DNA from: Bacteroidia bacterium
GTDB lineage: Bacteria > Bacteroidota > Bacteroidia > Bacteroidales > Prolixibacteraceae
NCBI GenBank assembly: GCA_026391315.1
Contig: JAPLDT010000020.1
Span: 1-57,607, forward strand
Reading direction: 5' to 3'
DNA: 57,607 nucleotides
This document shows, one piece after another, positions 43,573 to 53,484 of the stretch; positions within the stretch are counted from its first letter, which is position 1, and each line of letters starts with the position of its first letter. The notes under the pieces were generated by a model. It had not been told where the DNA came from, searched no databases, and saw only the letters and a list, made by a program, of their open reading frames with translations. The position numbers and the translations under genes were made by a program.

Positions 43573-44823
43573 ATGAGAAACCTGCTAAAACTGGGGTTGA
43601 TAGCCCTCTGCTGCTTTGTTCTGATCACAGCTTTTCAGCCAAAAATTGCTAAAAATGCCGCTCCAAAGTTTATCACCATTTCAGGCCATGATTTGTTGTC
43701 TCCCACAGGAGAGAAATTTTTTATTCGCGGAATAAATTTGGGAAACTGGCTGAATCCAGAGGGTTACATGTTCGGCTTTAAGGGTACGAGCTCCGCCCGT
43801 TTGATCGATAAGGCATTCCGTGAGCTTGCCGGTCCGGACTTCACAGACCAGTTCTGGAAGAAATTTAAAGACAACTATGTCACCCGCGAAGATATCCGTT
43901 TCATCAAAAGTACAGGGGTCAATTCTATCCGGTTACCCTTTCACTATAAATTATTTACGGATGAAGACTATATGGGCCTTTCGGCAAAGCAGGACGGATT
44001 TCAGCGAATTGACAGCCTGTTAAACTGGTGCCTCGAATCGAAATTGTATGTGATCCTCGATATGCATGATGCGCCCGGAGGACAGACCGGCGACAACATT
44101 GATGACAGTTATGGTTATCCCTGGCTGATGACCAGTGAAAAAAGTCAGGAGATTTTTGTGGCTGTCTGGAAAAAAATTGCTGCTTACTACAAAGATGAAC
44201 CGCTCATTCTGGGATATGATCTGCTGAATGAACCGATTGCACCCTATTTTGGCGCGGATATGCCGAAGCTGAACGCTGCGCTCGAACCACTTTACATGAA
44301 AGCGGTAAAAGCGATTCGTGAGGTGGATAAAAATCACATTGTACTGCTGGGCGGAGCACAGTGGGATGGGAATTTTAAAGTATTCAAAAATTCAAAATTC
44401 GACAGCAAGATGATGTACACCTGTCACCGTTATTGGTGCGATACTTTGCAGGCCAATATTCAGGACTTTGTCCATTTTCGCGACTCTGTTAACCTCCCGA
44501 TTTATATGGGTGAAACTGGTGAGAACAACGATAAATGGATTGCCGCCTGGACCCGCCTGATGGTCAAAAACAACATAGGTTACCACTACTGGCCCTACAA
44601 GAAAATGGGGAAACAGAGTTCGATGGTAACGGTTCCCAAACCGGAGAACTGGCAAATCATCGTCACCTTTACCGAAAGTCCAAGAAATACCTTTGATGAT
44701 ATAAGGCGTGCACGGCCAGGGCAGGAGCTTGTTCAAAAGATCATGAACGATTTTCTGGAGAATTGCAAGTATTCAAAGTGCACGGAGAACAAAGGGTACA
44801 TCAAAGCAATGGGATTGGAATGA
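43573..44823 (+). CDS. Secreted GH5-family glycoside hydrolase
   Basis: 416 residues from ATG 43573; the in-frame start at 43543 would put 10 residues ahead of the signal peptide. Signal peptide to about residue 25. TIM barrel with FFIRGINLGNWLNPEGY, NSIRLPFHYKLF, acid/base E220 in YDLLNEPIAPY and nucleophile E314 in IYMGETGEN. GH5 enzymes of this kind act on beta-1,4 or beta-1,3 glucans or mannans; the subfamily is not assignable by eye. Its promoter region is shared with the divergent beta-helix gene. Confidence 0.92.
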   Translation: MRNLLKLGLIALCCFVLITAFQPKIAKNAAPKFITISGHDLLSPTGEKFFIRGINLGNWLNPEGYMFGFKGTSSARLIDKAFRELAGPDFTDQFWKKFKDNYVTREDIRFIKSTGVNSIRLPFHYKLFTDEDYMGLSAKQDGFQRIDSLLNWCLESKLYVILDMHDAPGGQTGDNIDDSYGYPWLMTSEKSQEIFVAVWKKIAAYYKDEPLILGYDLLNEPIAPYFGADMPKLNAALEPLYMKAVKAIREVDKNHIVLLGGAQWDGNFKVFKNSKFDSKMMYTCHRYWCDTLQANIQDFVHFRDSVNLPIYMGETGENNDKWIAAWTRLMVKNNIGYHYWPYKKMGKQSSMVTVPKPENWQIIVTFTESPRNTFDDIRRARPGQELVQKIMNDFLENCKYSKCTENKGYIKAMGLE

Positions 44824-44976
44824 GGATATCGATCTAACCACAAATGGTCGCAAATGAAAACACAAATTGAAACACAAAGTATTTCTCCAGGAAAATGATT
44901 TGTTGGTATGATATTGCAAACCAGACTAATAGATTTTTGTAATTATCATTTGGTATTATGCATATGACTTGAATCA

Positions 44977-45022
44977 AAAGAGATCCCGGCAAATGATTGC
45001 TCATTTATACCGGGATCTCTTT
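44977..45022. terminator. 13-bp stem between convergent GH5 and PKD genes
   Basis: Perfect arms AAAGAGATCCCGG (44977-44989) and CCGGGATCTCTTT (45010-45022) with a 20-base loop. It lies between two converging genes and can terminate both. The rest of 44824-45076 shows no gene. Confidence 0.65.
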
Positions 45023-45076
45023 GTATTTGAAATGTAGGTTGGATTAGAAACTAATTCCGATGCATCCTATTCAATG

Positions 45077-47500
45077 TCAATTGGTTTTTATGAATTTCTT
45101 CTCCCCGATGATCCTCTGGTCATTGGAGATTCTCAAAACATACATGCCTGCATTTAGATTTTGGATATTGATGTCAGCGTGACTGGATCCATCATTGGTT
45201 ATTTGCTCAATGTAGACACTGCGTCCGGAGAGATTTTTGATCTCAACTTTCAGGGTCCCTTCAGCCGGATTTTTGAAATCTACCCGTATGATCTCTTTTG
45301 CAGGATTAGGATATAGATCTACCTCGGATTTGTTGATGACATCTGTTGTGGCAACACTTTTCATTACCACAACCTGTTTGGTACTTTCTGAGACGCCATT
45401 CAAGCCGACCGCTTTTAACTGTACATCGTAAATACCGTCTTTTTGAAAGTTGTAACTCACTGACGGACCAATCTTTGTAATCCCATTGCCAAAATTCCAT
45501 TCGTACTGAACACCATCAACCGGGGCCAGAACTGTAAAATTGTTCACTCCATCGACCGATGAAGAATGCCAGAGAGGTTTGGACAGCAAGGTGAAGGAGG
45601 TTGTTTTTTGGCAAACATTCTCAATGGTCGCCTGAACGGTATAGAGTTTACCCGGACAGAGGGTTCCCGCTGAACTTCCGGTTCTGCCATCCGACCAGAG
45701 ATACTTCACGTTGGGAATCTCTTTCCCTGCTTCATCCAGCAACTTGACAGTCGCACTTCCATTGCACAAATTGTTGGTTGGATCGAAAAGCAGAAGGTTG
45801 ATCGGTCCTTTGCAGTTGGGCAAGGTTGTCGCAGAAATTTCCTTTATCGTAATTATGTTGATATCGGCTCCTTCTTTACATGTTGTAATTTTCTCAGCGT
45901 ATTTCTGATAGGTAAATTCCACATATTGTCCCTCCCTGAGCACGAAGTTGGCGCTTATTTTTGCCGGAATAAGCCTCATGTTTTCCATGGTGGTTATCAC
46001 CAAACTACAACCAGTTACAGATGAAAGACTTGATACTTTCCCTCTGCCAGAATAAGTGACCGTCGCAGGAGGAACTACAGCCGTACCTTCGACTACGATG
46101 CTCATCTCACCGTAGCAAATCTTTGCATCTTGACCTGTTCCTGTCGTAACATATACGTGAATTACATATGTTCCGGCTTTGCTGAAATTATGTGCTGGTA
46201 GCTGGGTGTCAGAATTGTTGGTGCCATCGCCAAAATTCCAAATAAATTTGGATGCGGTAGATGCAGGATCCGTTTTAAATGAGTAGGAGAGCGGGTTGGT
46301 ACTGTTTTTGGATGCAAGGATAGTGACTTTGCATGGAACAACTGGCGTTACCGTGGCGGCTTCGACTTTAAGGCTCAACTCACCGTAACATACCTGGGCA
46401 TCAGCTCCCGTCCCGTTGGTCACCGTAACATGCAACACATAGGTACCCGCCTTGGCAAAAGTATGGGATGGTAACTTGGTATCCGAATTTGGGGTTTCAT
46501 CCCCGAATGTCCATAAATATCTGGCAGATGTTGATGTGGATGCAGGATCTGTTTTGAAAGAGTAAATGAGCGGATTGGTACTGTTTTTGGCTGCAAGGAT
46601 AGTGACTTTGCATGGAACAGGTGGTGTTACCGTACCTCCGTCAAACTGTGCGCTCAGCTCGCCGTTGCAGGTTACAGGAGAAGCATCGGTCCCCGATTTG
46701 ACCTGAACATGTAATACATAACTTCCACCTTTACTGAAGGTGTGTGTTGGCATTGGGGAATCAGAAACAGTATTGTCTCCAAAAGTCCATGAATATCTCG
46801 CCCCTGCAGTCTGCGGATCTGTTTTAAAGGTATAGCTGGCTGGGGTTGTGCTGTTTCTTGTAATGACGATTTTAACAGTACATGCGACTACAGGCGGAGT
46901 TACCGCGGGGGCCTCGACTTTTAGGCCCAACTCACCGTAACATACCTGGGCATCAGCTCCCGTCCCGTTTGTCACCGTAACATGTAACATATAGGTACCC
47001 TCCTTGGCGAAAGTATGAGATGGTAACTTCGTATCTGAATTTGGGGTTCCATCTCCGAATGTCCATAAGTACCTGGCCGTTGATGCAGTGGATGCCGGAT
47101 CTGTTTTGAAGGAATAGCTGAGCGAATTGGTACTGTTTTTGGACGCAAGGATAGTGACTTTGCATGGAACAACATGTGTTACCGTGCTTCCTTCAAATTG
47201 GGCGCTCAGCTCTCCGTAACAAGTTGTGGCAGCAGCGCCTGTTCCGGTTGTAACCTTAACATGAATCAAATAGCTTCCTCCTTTGCTGTAAGTGTGGGTA
47301 GGAGTAGGAGAATCAGAAAAAGTTTCGTCGCCAAAAGCCCAGGAATATTTTGCACTGGTCGTCTGGGGATCAGTTTTAAAGGTGTAACTGGGAGGGTTGG
47401 TCTTGTTAACGGCAAATAAAACCTTTACCGTACATACGTTTTGCGCAAACAAACCCGTCATGGAAAAAAGCACAATGAGAAGGGACAAAATACTTTTCAT
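45077..47500 (-). CDS. Large secreted PKD-repeat protein with T9SS sorting domain
   Basis: 807 residues. Signal peptide (ending LFAQ). Five PKD-like repeats at residues 23-112, 113-206, 207-296, 297-389 and 390-481, each opening with Cys and carrying WxFGD, PxHxF/Y and a CYGEL-type second Cys (a probable disulfide per repeat). Then a beta domain to about 560, a Cys-containing domain to about 635, a sixth PKD (YEWNFGNGITKIG), and a C-terminal type A sorting domain (DLYPNPAKEIIRVDF, then GMYVLRISN). A cell-surface or released adhesin-like or glycan-binding protein exported through T9SS is inferred. No catalytic domain is seen. Confidence 0.9.
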   Translation of the reverse strand: MKSILSLLIVLFSMTGLFAQNVCTVKVLFAVNKTNPPSYTFKTDPQTTSAKYSWAFGDETFSDSPTPTHTYSKGGSYLIHVKVTTGTGAAATTCYGELSAQFEGSTVTHVVPCKVTILASKNSTNSLSYSFKTDPASTASTARYLWTFGDGTPNSDTKLPSHTFAKEGTYMLHVTVTNGTGADAQVCYGELGLKVEAPAVTPPVVACTVKIVITRNSTTPASYTFKTDPQTAGARYSWTFGDNTVSDSPMPTHTFSKGGSYVLHVQVKSGTDASPVTCNGELSAQFDGGTVTPPVPCKVTILAAKNSTNPLIYSFKTDPASTSTSARYLWTFGDETPNSDTKLPSHTFAKAGTYVLHVTVTNGTGADAQVCYGELSLKVEAATVTPVVPCKVTILASKNSTNPLSYSFKTDPASTASKFIWNFGDGTNNSDTQLPAHNFSKAGTYVIHVYVTTGTGQDAKICYGEMSIVVEGTAVVPPATVTYSGRGKVSSLSSVTGCSLVITTMENMRLIPAKISANFVLREGQYVEFTYQKYAEKITTCKEGADINIITIKEISATTLPNCKGPINLLLFDPTNNLCNGSATVKLLDEAGKEIPNVKYLWSDGRTGSSAGTLCPGKLYTVQATIENVCQKTTSFTLLSKPLWHSSSVDGVNNFTVLAPVDGVQYEWNFGNGITKIGPSVSYNFQKDGIYDVQLKAVGLNGVSESTKQVVVMKSVATTDVINKSEVDLYPNPAKEIIRVDFKNPAEGTLKVEIKNLSGRSVYIEQITNDGSSHADINIQNLNAGMYVLRISNDQRIIGEKKFIKTN
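46058..47434 (-). repeat. Five tandem PKD-coding repeats, alternating A-B-A-B-B
   Basis: Units of about 270-282 bp. Units 1 and 3 (type A: CTVK start, YTFKTDPQT) resemble each other, and units 2, 4 and 5 (type B: CKVTILA, YSFKTDPAST) resemble each other more than they resemble A. This points to duplication of an A-B pair, followed by duplication of a B unit. Long near-identical stretches in units 2, 4 and 5 make this a likely site of copy-number change. Confidence 0.8.
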
Positions 47501-47685
47501 AACTACTTGTTTTTATGTTGGTTAATTAAAGAAAATGCAAAGGAGCTACGAATATAATAAATTATTTCGATTTTTGAATAAGAAACTGCTGTACAATAGG
47601 AAATCGTGAGAGTTATCTGCACATAAAATGCCAACTTTCTATAAGATTGTATCGTATCTTTACTATATCAACAAAAAATATAACA

Positions 47686-48135
47686 ATGAAAAAATTATTT
47701 GCTTTATTTGTTTGTCTGTCCCTCCTGGCATTCGCTTACGCTTTTGCACCAAAAGAGGAGACTCCGGCTGCTGCGAAAACCGCTTTTGCCGCCAAATTTC
47801 CAACGGCTCAGAAAGTTAAATGGAGCATTGAAAAACCAGGGGAGTATGAGGTCGAATTTACGGACAACAAGATTGAATCATCCGCTCTGTTCGATGCTGC
47901 AGGTAAGCTTCTGGAAACTGAATTTGAAATAAAGGAAGGCGATCTTCCTCAGGCTGCTAAAGCAACTATTGCAAAAGATTTCGCAGGATACAAACTCGAT
48001 GAAATTGAAAAATCGACAGATGCCAAAGGGGTTGTCGCTTATGAGATGGAGGCTGCCAAGGGGAAAGTCAAACTCGAATTATGTTTTGATGCAAACGGAA
48101 AGCTCGTTTCAAAAGATCCTGTAAAGAAAGAGTAG
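47686..48135 (+). CDS. PepSY-like secreted protein
   Basis: 149 residues from ATG 47686 (the in-frame start at 47647 would give a signal peptide with a long leader). Signal peptide ending AYAF. Two PepSY-like (DUF2874) half-repeats: AAKTAFAAKFPTAQKVKWSIEKPG and LPQAAKATIAKDFAGYKLDEIEK (cited in parts), each followed by a strand pair. Such proteins are small periplasmic proteins of unknown role, often stress- or metal-responsive in Bacteroidota. A TATCTTTA element about 30 bp upstream is a possible -7 box. Confidence 0.85.
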   Translation: MKKLFALFVCLSLLAFAYAFAPKEETPAAAKTAFAAKFPTAQKVKWSIEKPGEYEVEFTDNKIESSALFDAAGKLLETEFEIKEGDLPQAAKATIAKDFAGYKLDEIEKSTDAKGVVAYEMEAAKGKVKLELCFDANGKLVSKDPVKKE

Positions 48136-48238
48136 AGAATGCAATATAAAACAAAGATTATCAGGTATTCATCTATTCAACGACTTCAAAAATTTCAATG
48201 TAAAATGTTGAAGTTTTTCTCTTTTCAGCCTAAATGAA

Positions 48239-48328
48239 TTTCTTTGTGAAACCTTTGTGTTTTTGTGACTTATTGGCTATTTTTTTCTTGCCACAAAGAC
48301 CCTAAGACACAAAGGTTTCACAAAGAAA
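48239..48328. repeat. CACAAAGG-family inverted repeat, copy 3
   Basis: Perfect 22-bp arms 48239-48260 and 48307-48328 (TTTCTTTGTGAAACC start). Further GAAAGGCC and CTTTGCG units follow to about 48410 (CTTTGCGTTTTTACTTTGCGTTC). Related to the copies at 5351, 41426 and 53326. The gap 48136-48510 holds no gene besides this. Confidence 0.65.
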
Positions 48329-48510
48329 AGGCCATTTAGTTTGGCATAAGGTTTCAAAGAATTCATAATTGGGCTTTGCGCTTCTTTGCGTTTTTACTTT
48401 GCGTTCTTTGCGTGAAATATTATTGTTACTTAAATGAATCGATAATTCCAGCAATCTGATTCCTCTTTTAAATCCAAATATTATTTTATTGTATATTTGC
48501 ATTCAGAACT

Positions 48511-48828
48511 ATGAAATTGATTGTAACCATATTATCCATTTACATCCTTGTACTTACAGCGATCCCCTGTTCGCATGTAACTGCGGGTCATCCCATGTGT
48601 AAAATGGAGCAGCCAAATGGCACGACAGATCAGCACGATTCTGAATCCGGGATCGATCATTGTTCCCCCTTCTGTACCTGTAATTGTTGTGCAACTCCGG
48701 TGGTAACCTCGGATGCCATCATGCAATTTACCTTCGTGAAATATTGCCAGCTCAACTATTCTGAATACTTCACCACCTTCACCACCTCATTTTTCGCGAC
48801 TATCTGGCAACCGCCTCAATTGGTCTGA
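48511..48828 (+). CDS. Small Cys-rich secreted protein (DUF6660-like)
   Basis: 105 residues with a signal peptide (about 1-20). A compact Cys cluster C51, C55, C57, C59, C60 (HCSPFCTCNCC), preceded by H50 and a C30/M29 pair, looks suited to metal binding. The position 89 bp upstream of a CzcA-type pump on the same strand fits a periplasmic metal chaperone or sensor in the efflux operon. The DUF6660 assignment is from memory of this motif and context, not a search. Confidence 0.75.
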   Translation: MKLIVTILSIYILVLTAIPCSHVTAGHPMCKMEQPNGTTDQHDSESGIDHCSPFCTCNCCATPVVTSDAIMQFTFVKYCQLNYSEYFTTFTTSFFATIWQPPQLV

Positions 48829-48917
48829 TACCTGAGAATTTTCATCTGATTTGACTTCAAACTGTTCTTGAATGGTTTGAATCATTGTCTTTTGTATTAA
48901 ATTAACTCATTGTTAGT

Positions 48918-51900
48918 ATGATAGAGCGTGTCATCCATTTCTCGATCAGGAATAAATTTATCGTGGGGTTGTTCGTATTGGCTTTAGTAGGCTGGGGTAC
49001 CTATTCATTGACCAAACTGCCCATTGATGCCATTCCGGATATCACCAACAACCAGGTGCAGATTATTTCATTGGCCCCATCCCTGGCAGTTCAGGAGGTC
49101 GAAAGTTTCATTACCGCCCCCATCGAGGTGGCGGTCGCCAACATCCCCGATATTGTTGAACTCCGCTCCATATCCCGTCTCGGGCTATCAGTTATCACGG
49201 TAGTTTTCAAAGATGATGTCGATGTTTACTGGGCAAGGCAGCAGTTGAGCGAAAGGCTCAAGGAGGCGGAAGAGATAATTCCTCCGGGGCTTGCGAAGGT
49301 TTCACTTGCTCCCATCTCTTCCGGCTTGGGAGAGATCTACCAGTATCGGCTGGCGGTTGCAAAAGGATTCGAAAAGAGGTACAATCCGATGGATCTTCGT
49401 ACCATTCAGGATTGGACCGTACGAAGGGAGATGCTGGGTACCGCGGGTGTGGCCGATATCAACAGCTACGGAGGTTTCGTCAAACAGTACGAAATAGCGG
49501 TCAATCCGGAGAGGCTCCGGGGCATGAACCTGACCCTGACAGACATTTTTCAGGCCCTTGAGAAAAACAACGAAAATACCGGAAGCGCTTACATTGATAA
49601 AAACCCGACCGCTTACTTTATTCGCGGTATCGGATTGGTCAAAAACCTGGAAGATATCGAAAAGATTGTGGTCAAATCCAGCAACTCCGGAATCCCAGTC
49701 CTGGTAAGGGATGTGGCGACTGTCCAATACGGAAGCGCCACCCGTTATGGCGCATTTGTTGTGGACACCACAGAAGCCGTTGGCGGCGTGGTGATGATGC
49801 TCAAAGGAGCCAATGCGCACGAAGTGATTGACAATGTGAAGATCCGTATCGCATCCATTCAGACATCGATGCCCGAAGGAGTTCAGATTGAGCCCTTCCT
49901 GAACCGGTCGGATCTGGTTGGAAGAGCCATCCGAACCGTTTCGACCAACCTCATCGAAGGCGCGCTGATTGTCATATTTATTCTGGTGATCCTTTTGGGG
50001 AATCTGCGTGCCGGACTGGTTGTCGCCTCTGTCATTCCTTTGGCCATGCTCTTTGCCGTGTCGATGATGAACCTTTTTGGCGTTTCAGGAAACCTGATGA
50101 GCCTGGGGGCCATCGACTTCGGACTGATTGTGGACGGAGCGGTGATCATTGTCGAAAGTGTGGTTCACCGAATTACCATGAGTAAACACCATCACACCGG
50201 TATTTCCAGGCTTTCGCAGGAACAGATGGACGAAAATGTGTTTGACTCAGCCAGAAGGATGATGAGTTCGGCCACATTCGGGCAAATCATTATCCTGATC
50301 GTCTATCTGCCAATCATTGCGCTGGTGGGCATCGAAGGTAAGATGTTCCGTCCGATGGCGCAGGTCGTTTCCTTCGCTTTGCTTGGCGCTGCCATTCTGT
50401 CGCTTACCTACGTCCCCATGGTTTCGGCCTTGTTCCTGAGCAAGAGAACAGAGCACAAGCGCAATTTTTCCGACCAACTGATGGATTGGTTTCACAAGGC
50501 TTTCCAACCGATCATAAATTTTGCCTTGCGGCGGAAGTTGTTGGTATCAACATTCTCTATTCTCCTGTTTTTCTTCAGCCTTTTCCAGTTCAGCAGATTG
50601 GGCGGCGAATTTATTCCGCAACTCGAAGAGGGAGACCTTGCCGCCGGTGTAATCACCTTGCAGGGAGGATCACTGAGCAATACCATCCAAATGGTTGAAA
50701 AGGCCAATAAAATCCTTCTCAGCAATTTCCCTGAAATCAAACACGCCGTTTGCAAAATCGGGGCCGGAGAAATTCCGACAGATCCAACACCCATGGAAAC
50801 AGGAGATTACATCATTACCCTCAAAGATAAAAGTGAGTGGACTAGCGCTAAAACACGTGAAGAGCTGGTCGAAAAGATGGCTGAGAAACTGGTGGTGCTG
50901 GCGGGTGTCAAATTCGAATTCCAGCAACCTATCCAGATGCGGTTCAACGAACTGCTTTCCGGTTCGAAACAGGATATTGCCGTTAAAATTTTCGGGGACG
51001 ACCTGAGTATCCTTTCGGCGAAAGCCGCATCAGTTGAAAAAATCATTCAACAAATTGAAGGCGTTGCGGATATCAATGTGGAGAAAGTTACCGGATTGGC
51101 ACAGGTGCAGGTTGATTACAACCGCGACCGACTGGCACAATACGGTCTTTCGGTTCAGGATGTGAACCGGGTACTTCGTGCCGCATTTGCCGGTAGTCAG
51201 GCTGGAGTCGTGTTCGATGAAGAGAAACGTTTCGGACTGGTGGTCCGGTTGGATCAGGATTACCGCAAGAGCCTGGATGATGTAAGAAATCTCTCGGTCG
51301 CGCTTCCCAATGGTGGACAAATTCCATTCGATCAGGTTGCCGATATCCGAATTAAATCTGGGCCTGCCCAGGTTTCCAGGGAAAATACCAAACGTAGGAT
51401 CACGGTCGGATTCAATGTCCGTAACCGGGATGTGCAAAACGTGATTAACGAAGTCACCAGGCAAATCAAGCAAAAGATCAAATTGCCAACTGGATATTAC
51501 ATCTCGTACGGCGGTCAGTTCCAAAATCTTCAGGCTGCAAAGGCACGGTTGTCTATTGCCGTTCCTGTTGCCTTGTTGTTGATTTTTGTGCTGCTCTTTT
51601 TCACCTTCCATTCGGTCAAACAGTCACTCCTGATCTTTTCAGCTGTACCTATGTCGGCCATTGGTGGCGTGTTAGCTCTCTGGTTGCGTGGAATGAATTT
51701 TTCGATCTCGGCCGGTGTTGGGTTTATTGCACTTTTTGGTGTCGCGGTGCTCAATGGTATTGTATTAATTGCCGAATTTAACAGGCTCGAGAAGGAGGGA
51801 ATAACCGATATCACCGAAAGGGTTCTGAAAGGTTTGAACATCCGGTTACGGCCGGTTATCATGACTGCCGCAGTTGCTTCATTGGGCTTTTTGCCGATGG

Positions 51901-53309
51901 CCTTGTCGAATTCGGCAGGGGCTGAGGTTCAAAAGCCGTTGGCGACAGTGGTGATAGGAGGACTCATCTCCGCTACTTTTCTCACTTTGGTCATTCTGCC
52001 GGTCTTCTATATTTTGTTCTCATCGGGTCAGTTGAGAGCATCTGTCCGGCGGAAGTCAGTTAAAACAATCTCCATTCTGTTGTTTTTGCTTGCCGGTTCC
52101 TCCATGATCAGTACTGCCTATGGACAGCAGTCGAAGCGCCTAAATTTGCACGAAGCCATTCAAATGGCGCTCGACAGCAACCTGGCCGTGCGTTCTTCCG
52201 CCTATTCCGTTCAGGTACAGAAGGCTTTGAAAGGAGCCTCCCTGGATCTGCCCAAAACCGCCATCGACGGTCAGTATGGACAGATCAACAGCTACGGCAA
52301 GGACAACAGCTTCACCGTGTCGCAATCCTTCGCTTTCCCGACGGTTTACATCAACCAGGACCGGTTGGCCAATGCCGGTGTCAGGAGCAGCGAATGGCAG
52401 TTAAAGGCATCACAACTTGAGATTGCCACCGAAGTAAAGCAGGTATATTGGCAACTGGCCTATTTCAATGCAAAGCAGAAGTTGTTTGCTTACCAGGATA
52501 GTCTCTTTTCGGGATTTCTAAGGGCGGCAGAACACAGGGCACGTTTGGGGGAGACCAATCGTCTTGAGATGATTACGGCGCGGTCTCAAAGCATGGAAGT
52601 GAAAAACCAATTACAACAAGTCACGGCAGATTTGACCATCGCGAAGCAGAAATTGCAGACACTATTGAACAGTTCATTGGCAGTGACGCCAAAAGATACC
52701 CTGTTGACAAGGGCTGAATTTTATCCGGTACCGGATAGTCTGGCTTTGACAGGAAATCCCAATGTCGGGTATGTGAAGCAGCAGGTTCAAATCTCACAAT
52801 TCGAAAGAAATCTGGAGAGAAGCCGGATGCTGCCGGACTTTAACATTGGCTATTTCAGTCAGACGATGCAGGGAATTCAGGAGGTGAACGGTGTTCCGCG
52901 AACTTTTGGTGCGGGAGAGCGGTTCAACGGCATTCATGCTGGTATCGCAATCCCATTGTGGTTCGTACCCTATACCTCGAAAACCAAAGCGGCCAGAATT
53001 AAGGCAGAGGTTGCACAGACGAATGCGGAATATTACTCAAAATCGCTTGGAGGCAGTTACCGTTCCCTGTTGGGGGAATATGCCAAATTCAACAACAGCG
53101 TGAACTATTACGAAAAGCAGGCCATTCCGGAAGCCAACATCATCATTGAGCAGACCACCCTCAGCTACAAAGCTGGTGCGATGGATTACCTCGAATACAT
53201 CCTGAACCTGAGCCGTGCCTTGACCATCAAGCAGAACTATCTGGATGCGCTTAATAATTACAATCAAACCATCGTTTCAATTGATTTTATTACCGGAAAA
53301 ACCTTTTAA
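48918..53309 (+). CDS. CzcA-type heavy-metal RND pump fused to a TolC domain
   Basis: 1463 residues. Residues 1-1040 are a full RND pump (N-terminal IHFSIRNKFIVGLFV, 12 transmembrane helices). TM4 reads DFGLIVDGAVIIVES, the motif Nies assigned to divalent-cation (Co/Zn/Cd) pumps rather than Cu(I)/Ag(I) pumps. Residues about 1047-1068 are signal-peptide-like (ISILLFLLAG..., then AYGQQ), and about 1070-1463 are a TolC-type outer membrane factor (LNLHEAIQMALDSNLAVRSSAY). Such CzcA-TolC fusions occur in Bacteroidota. With the adaptor at 53485 the operon encodes a complete efflux complex. Confidence 0.94.
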   Translation: MIERVIHFSIRNKFIVGLFVLALVGWGTYSLTKLPIDAIPDITNNQVQIISLAPSLAVQEVESFITAPIEVAVANIPDIVELRSISRLGLSVITVVFKDDVDVYWARQQLSERLKEAEEIIPPGLAKVSLAPISSGLGEIYQYRLAVAKGFEKRYNPMDLRTIQDWTVRREMLGTAGVADINSYGGFVKQYEIAVNPERLRGMNLTLTDIFQALEKNNENTGSAYIDKNPTAYFIRGIGLVKNLEDIEKIVVKSSNSGIPVLVRDVATVQYGSATRYGAFVVDTTEAVGGVVMMLKGANAHEVIDNVKIRIASIQTSMPEGVQIEPFLNRSDLVGRAIRTVSTNLIEGALIVIFILVILLGNLRAGLVVASVIPLAMLFAVSMMNLFGVSGNLMSLGAIDFGLIVDGAVIIVESVVHRITMSKHHHTGISRLSQEQMDENVFDSARRMMSSATFGQIIILIVYLPIIALVGIEGKMFRPMAQVVSFALLGAAILSLTYVPMVSALFLSKRTEHKRNFSDQLMDWFHKAFQPIINFALRRKLLVSTFSILLFFFSLFQFSRLGGEFIPQLEEGDLAAGVITLQGGSLSNTIQMVEKANKILLSNFPEIKHAVCKIGAGEIPTDPTPMETGDYIITLKDKSEWTSAKTREELVEKMAEKLVVLAGVKFEFQQPIQMRFNELLSGSKQDIAVKIFGDDLSILSAKAASVEKIIQQIEGVADINVEKVTGLAQVQVDYNRDRLAQYGLSVQDVNRVLRAAFAGSQAGVVFDEEKRFGLVVRLDQDYRKSLDDVRNLSVALPNGGQIPFDQVADIRIKSGPAQVSRENTKRRITVGFNVRNRDVQNVINEVTRQIKQKIKLPTGYYISYGGQFQNLQAAKARLSIAVPVALLLIFVLLFFTFHSVKQSLLIFSAVPMSAIGGVLALWLRGMNFSISAGVGFIALFGVAVLNGIVLIAEFNRLEKEGITDITERVLKGLNIRLRPVIMTAAVASLGFLPMALSNSAGAEVQKPLATVVIGGLISATFLTLVILPVFYILFSSGQLRASVRRKSVKTISILLFLLAGSSMISTAYGQQSKRLNLHEAIQMALDSNLAVRSSAYSVQVQKALKGASLDLPKTAIDGQYGQINSYGKDNSFTVSQSFAFPTVYINQDRLANAGVRSSEWQLKASQLEIATEVKQVYWQLAYFNAKQKLFAYQDSLFSGFLRAAEHRARLGETNRLEMITARSQSMEVKNQLQQVTADLTIAKQKLQTLLNSSLAVTPKDTLLTRAEFYPVPDSLALTGNPNVGYVKQQVQISQFERNLERSRMLPDFNIGYFSQTMQGIQEVNGVPRTFGAGERFNGIHAGIAIPLWFVPYTSKTKAARIKAEVAQTNAEYYSKSLGGSYRSLLGEYAKFNNSVNYYEKQAIPEANIIIEQTTLSYKAGAMDYLEYILNLSRALTIKQNYLDALNNYNQTIVSIDFITGKTF

Positions 53310-53325
53310 TAATGTGCACCAAATC

Positions 53326-53409
53326 CTTAGTGAAACCTTAGTGTCTTGGTGTCTTTGTGGCAAGAAAAAATTAGCCACTAAGTCTCAAAGACACTAAGGT
53401 ATCACTAAG
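53326..53409. repeat. CACAAAGG-family inverted repeat, copy 4
   Basis: 36-base arms 53326-53361 and 53374-53409, complementary at 31 of 36 positions (CTTAGTGA start), around a 12-base A-rich loop. It lies in the 175-bp gap between the fusion pump and the adaptor, i.e. inside the presumed operon, so it may tune expression of the adaptor or end part of the transcripts. Confidence 0.65.
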
Positions 53410-53484
53410 AAAAAATAGATAGCTTTTGGATAAATTGACAATAATTTAAAAATCAACATATTAGATATTAAATTCTAAAATAGC

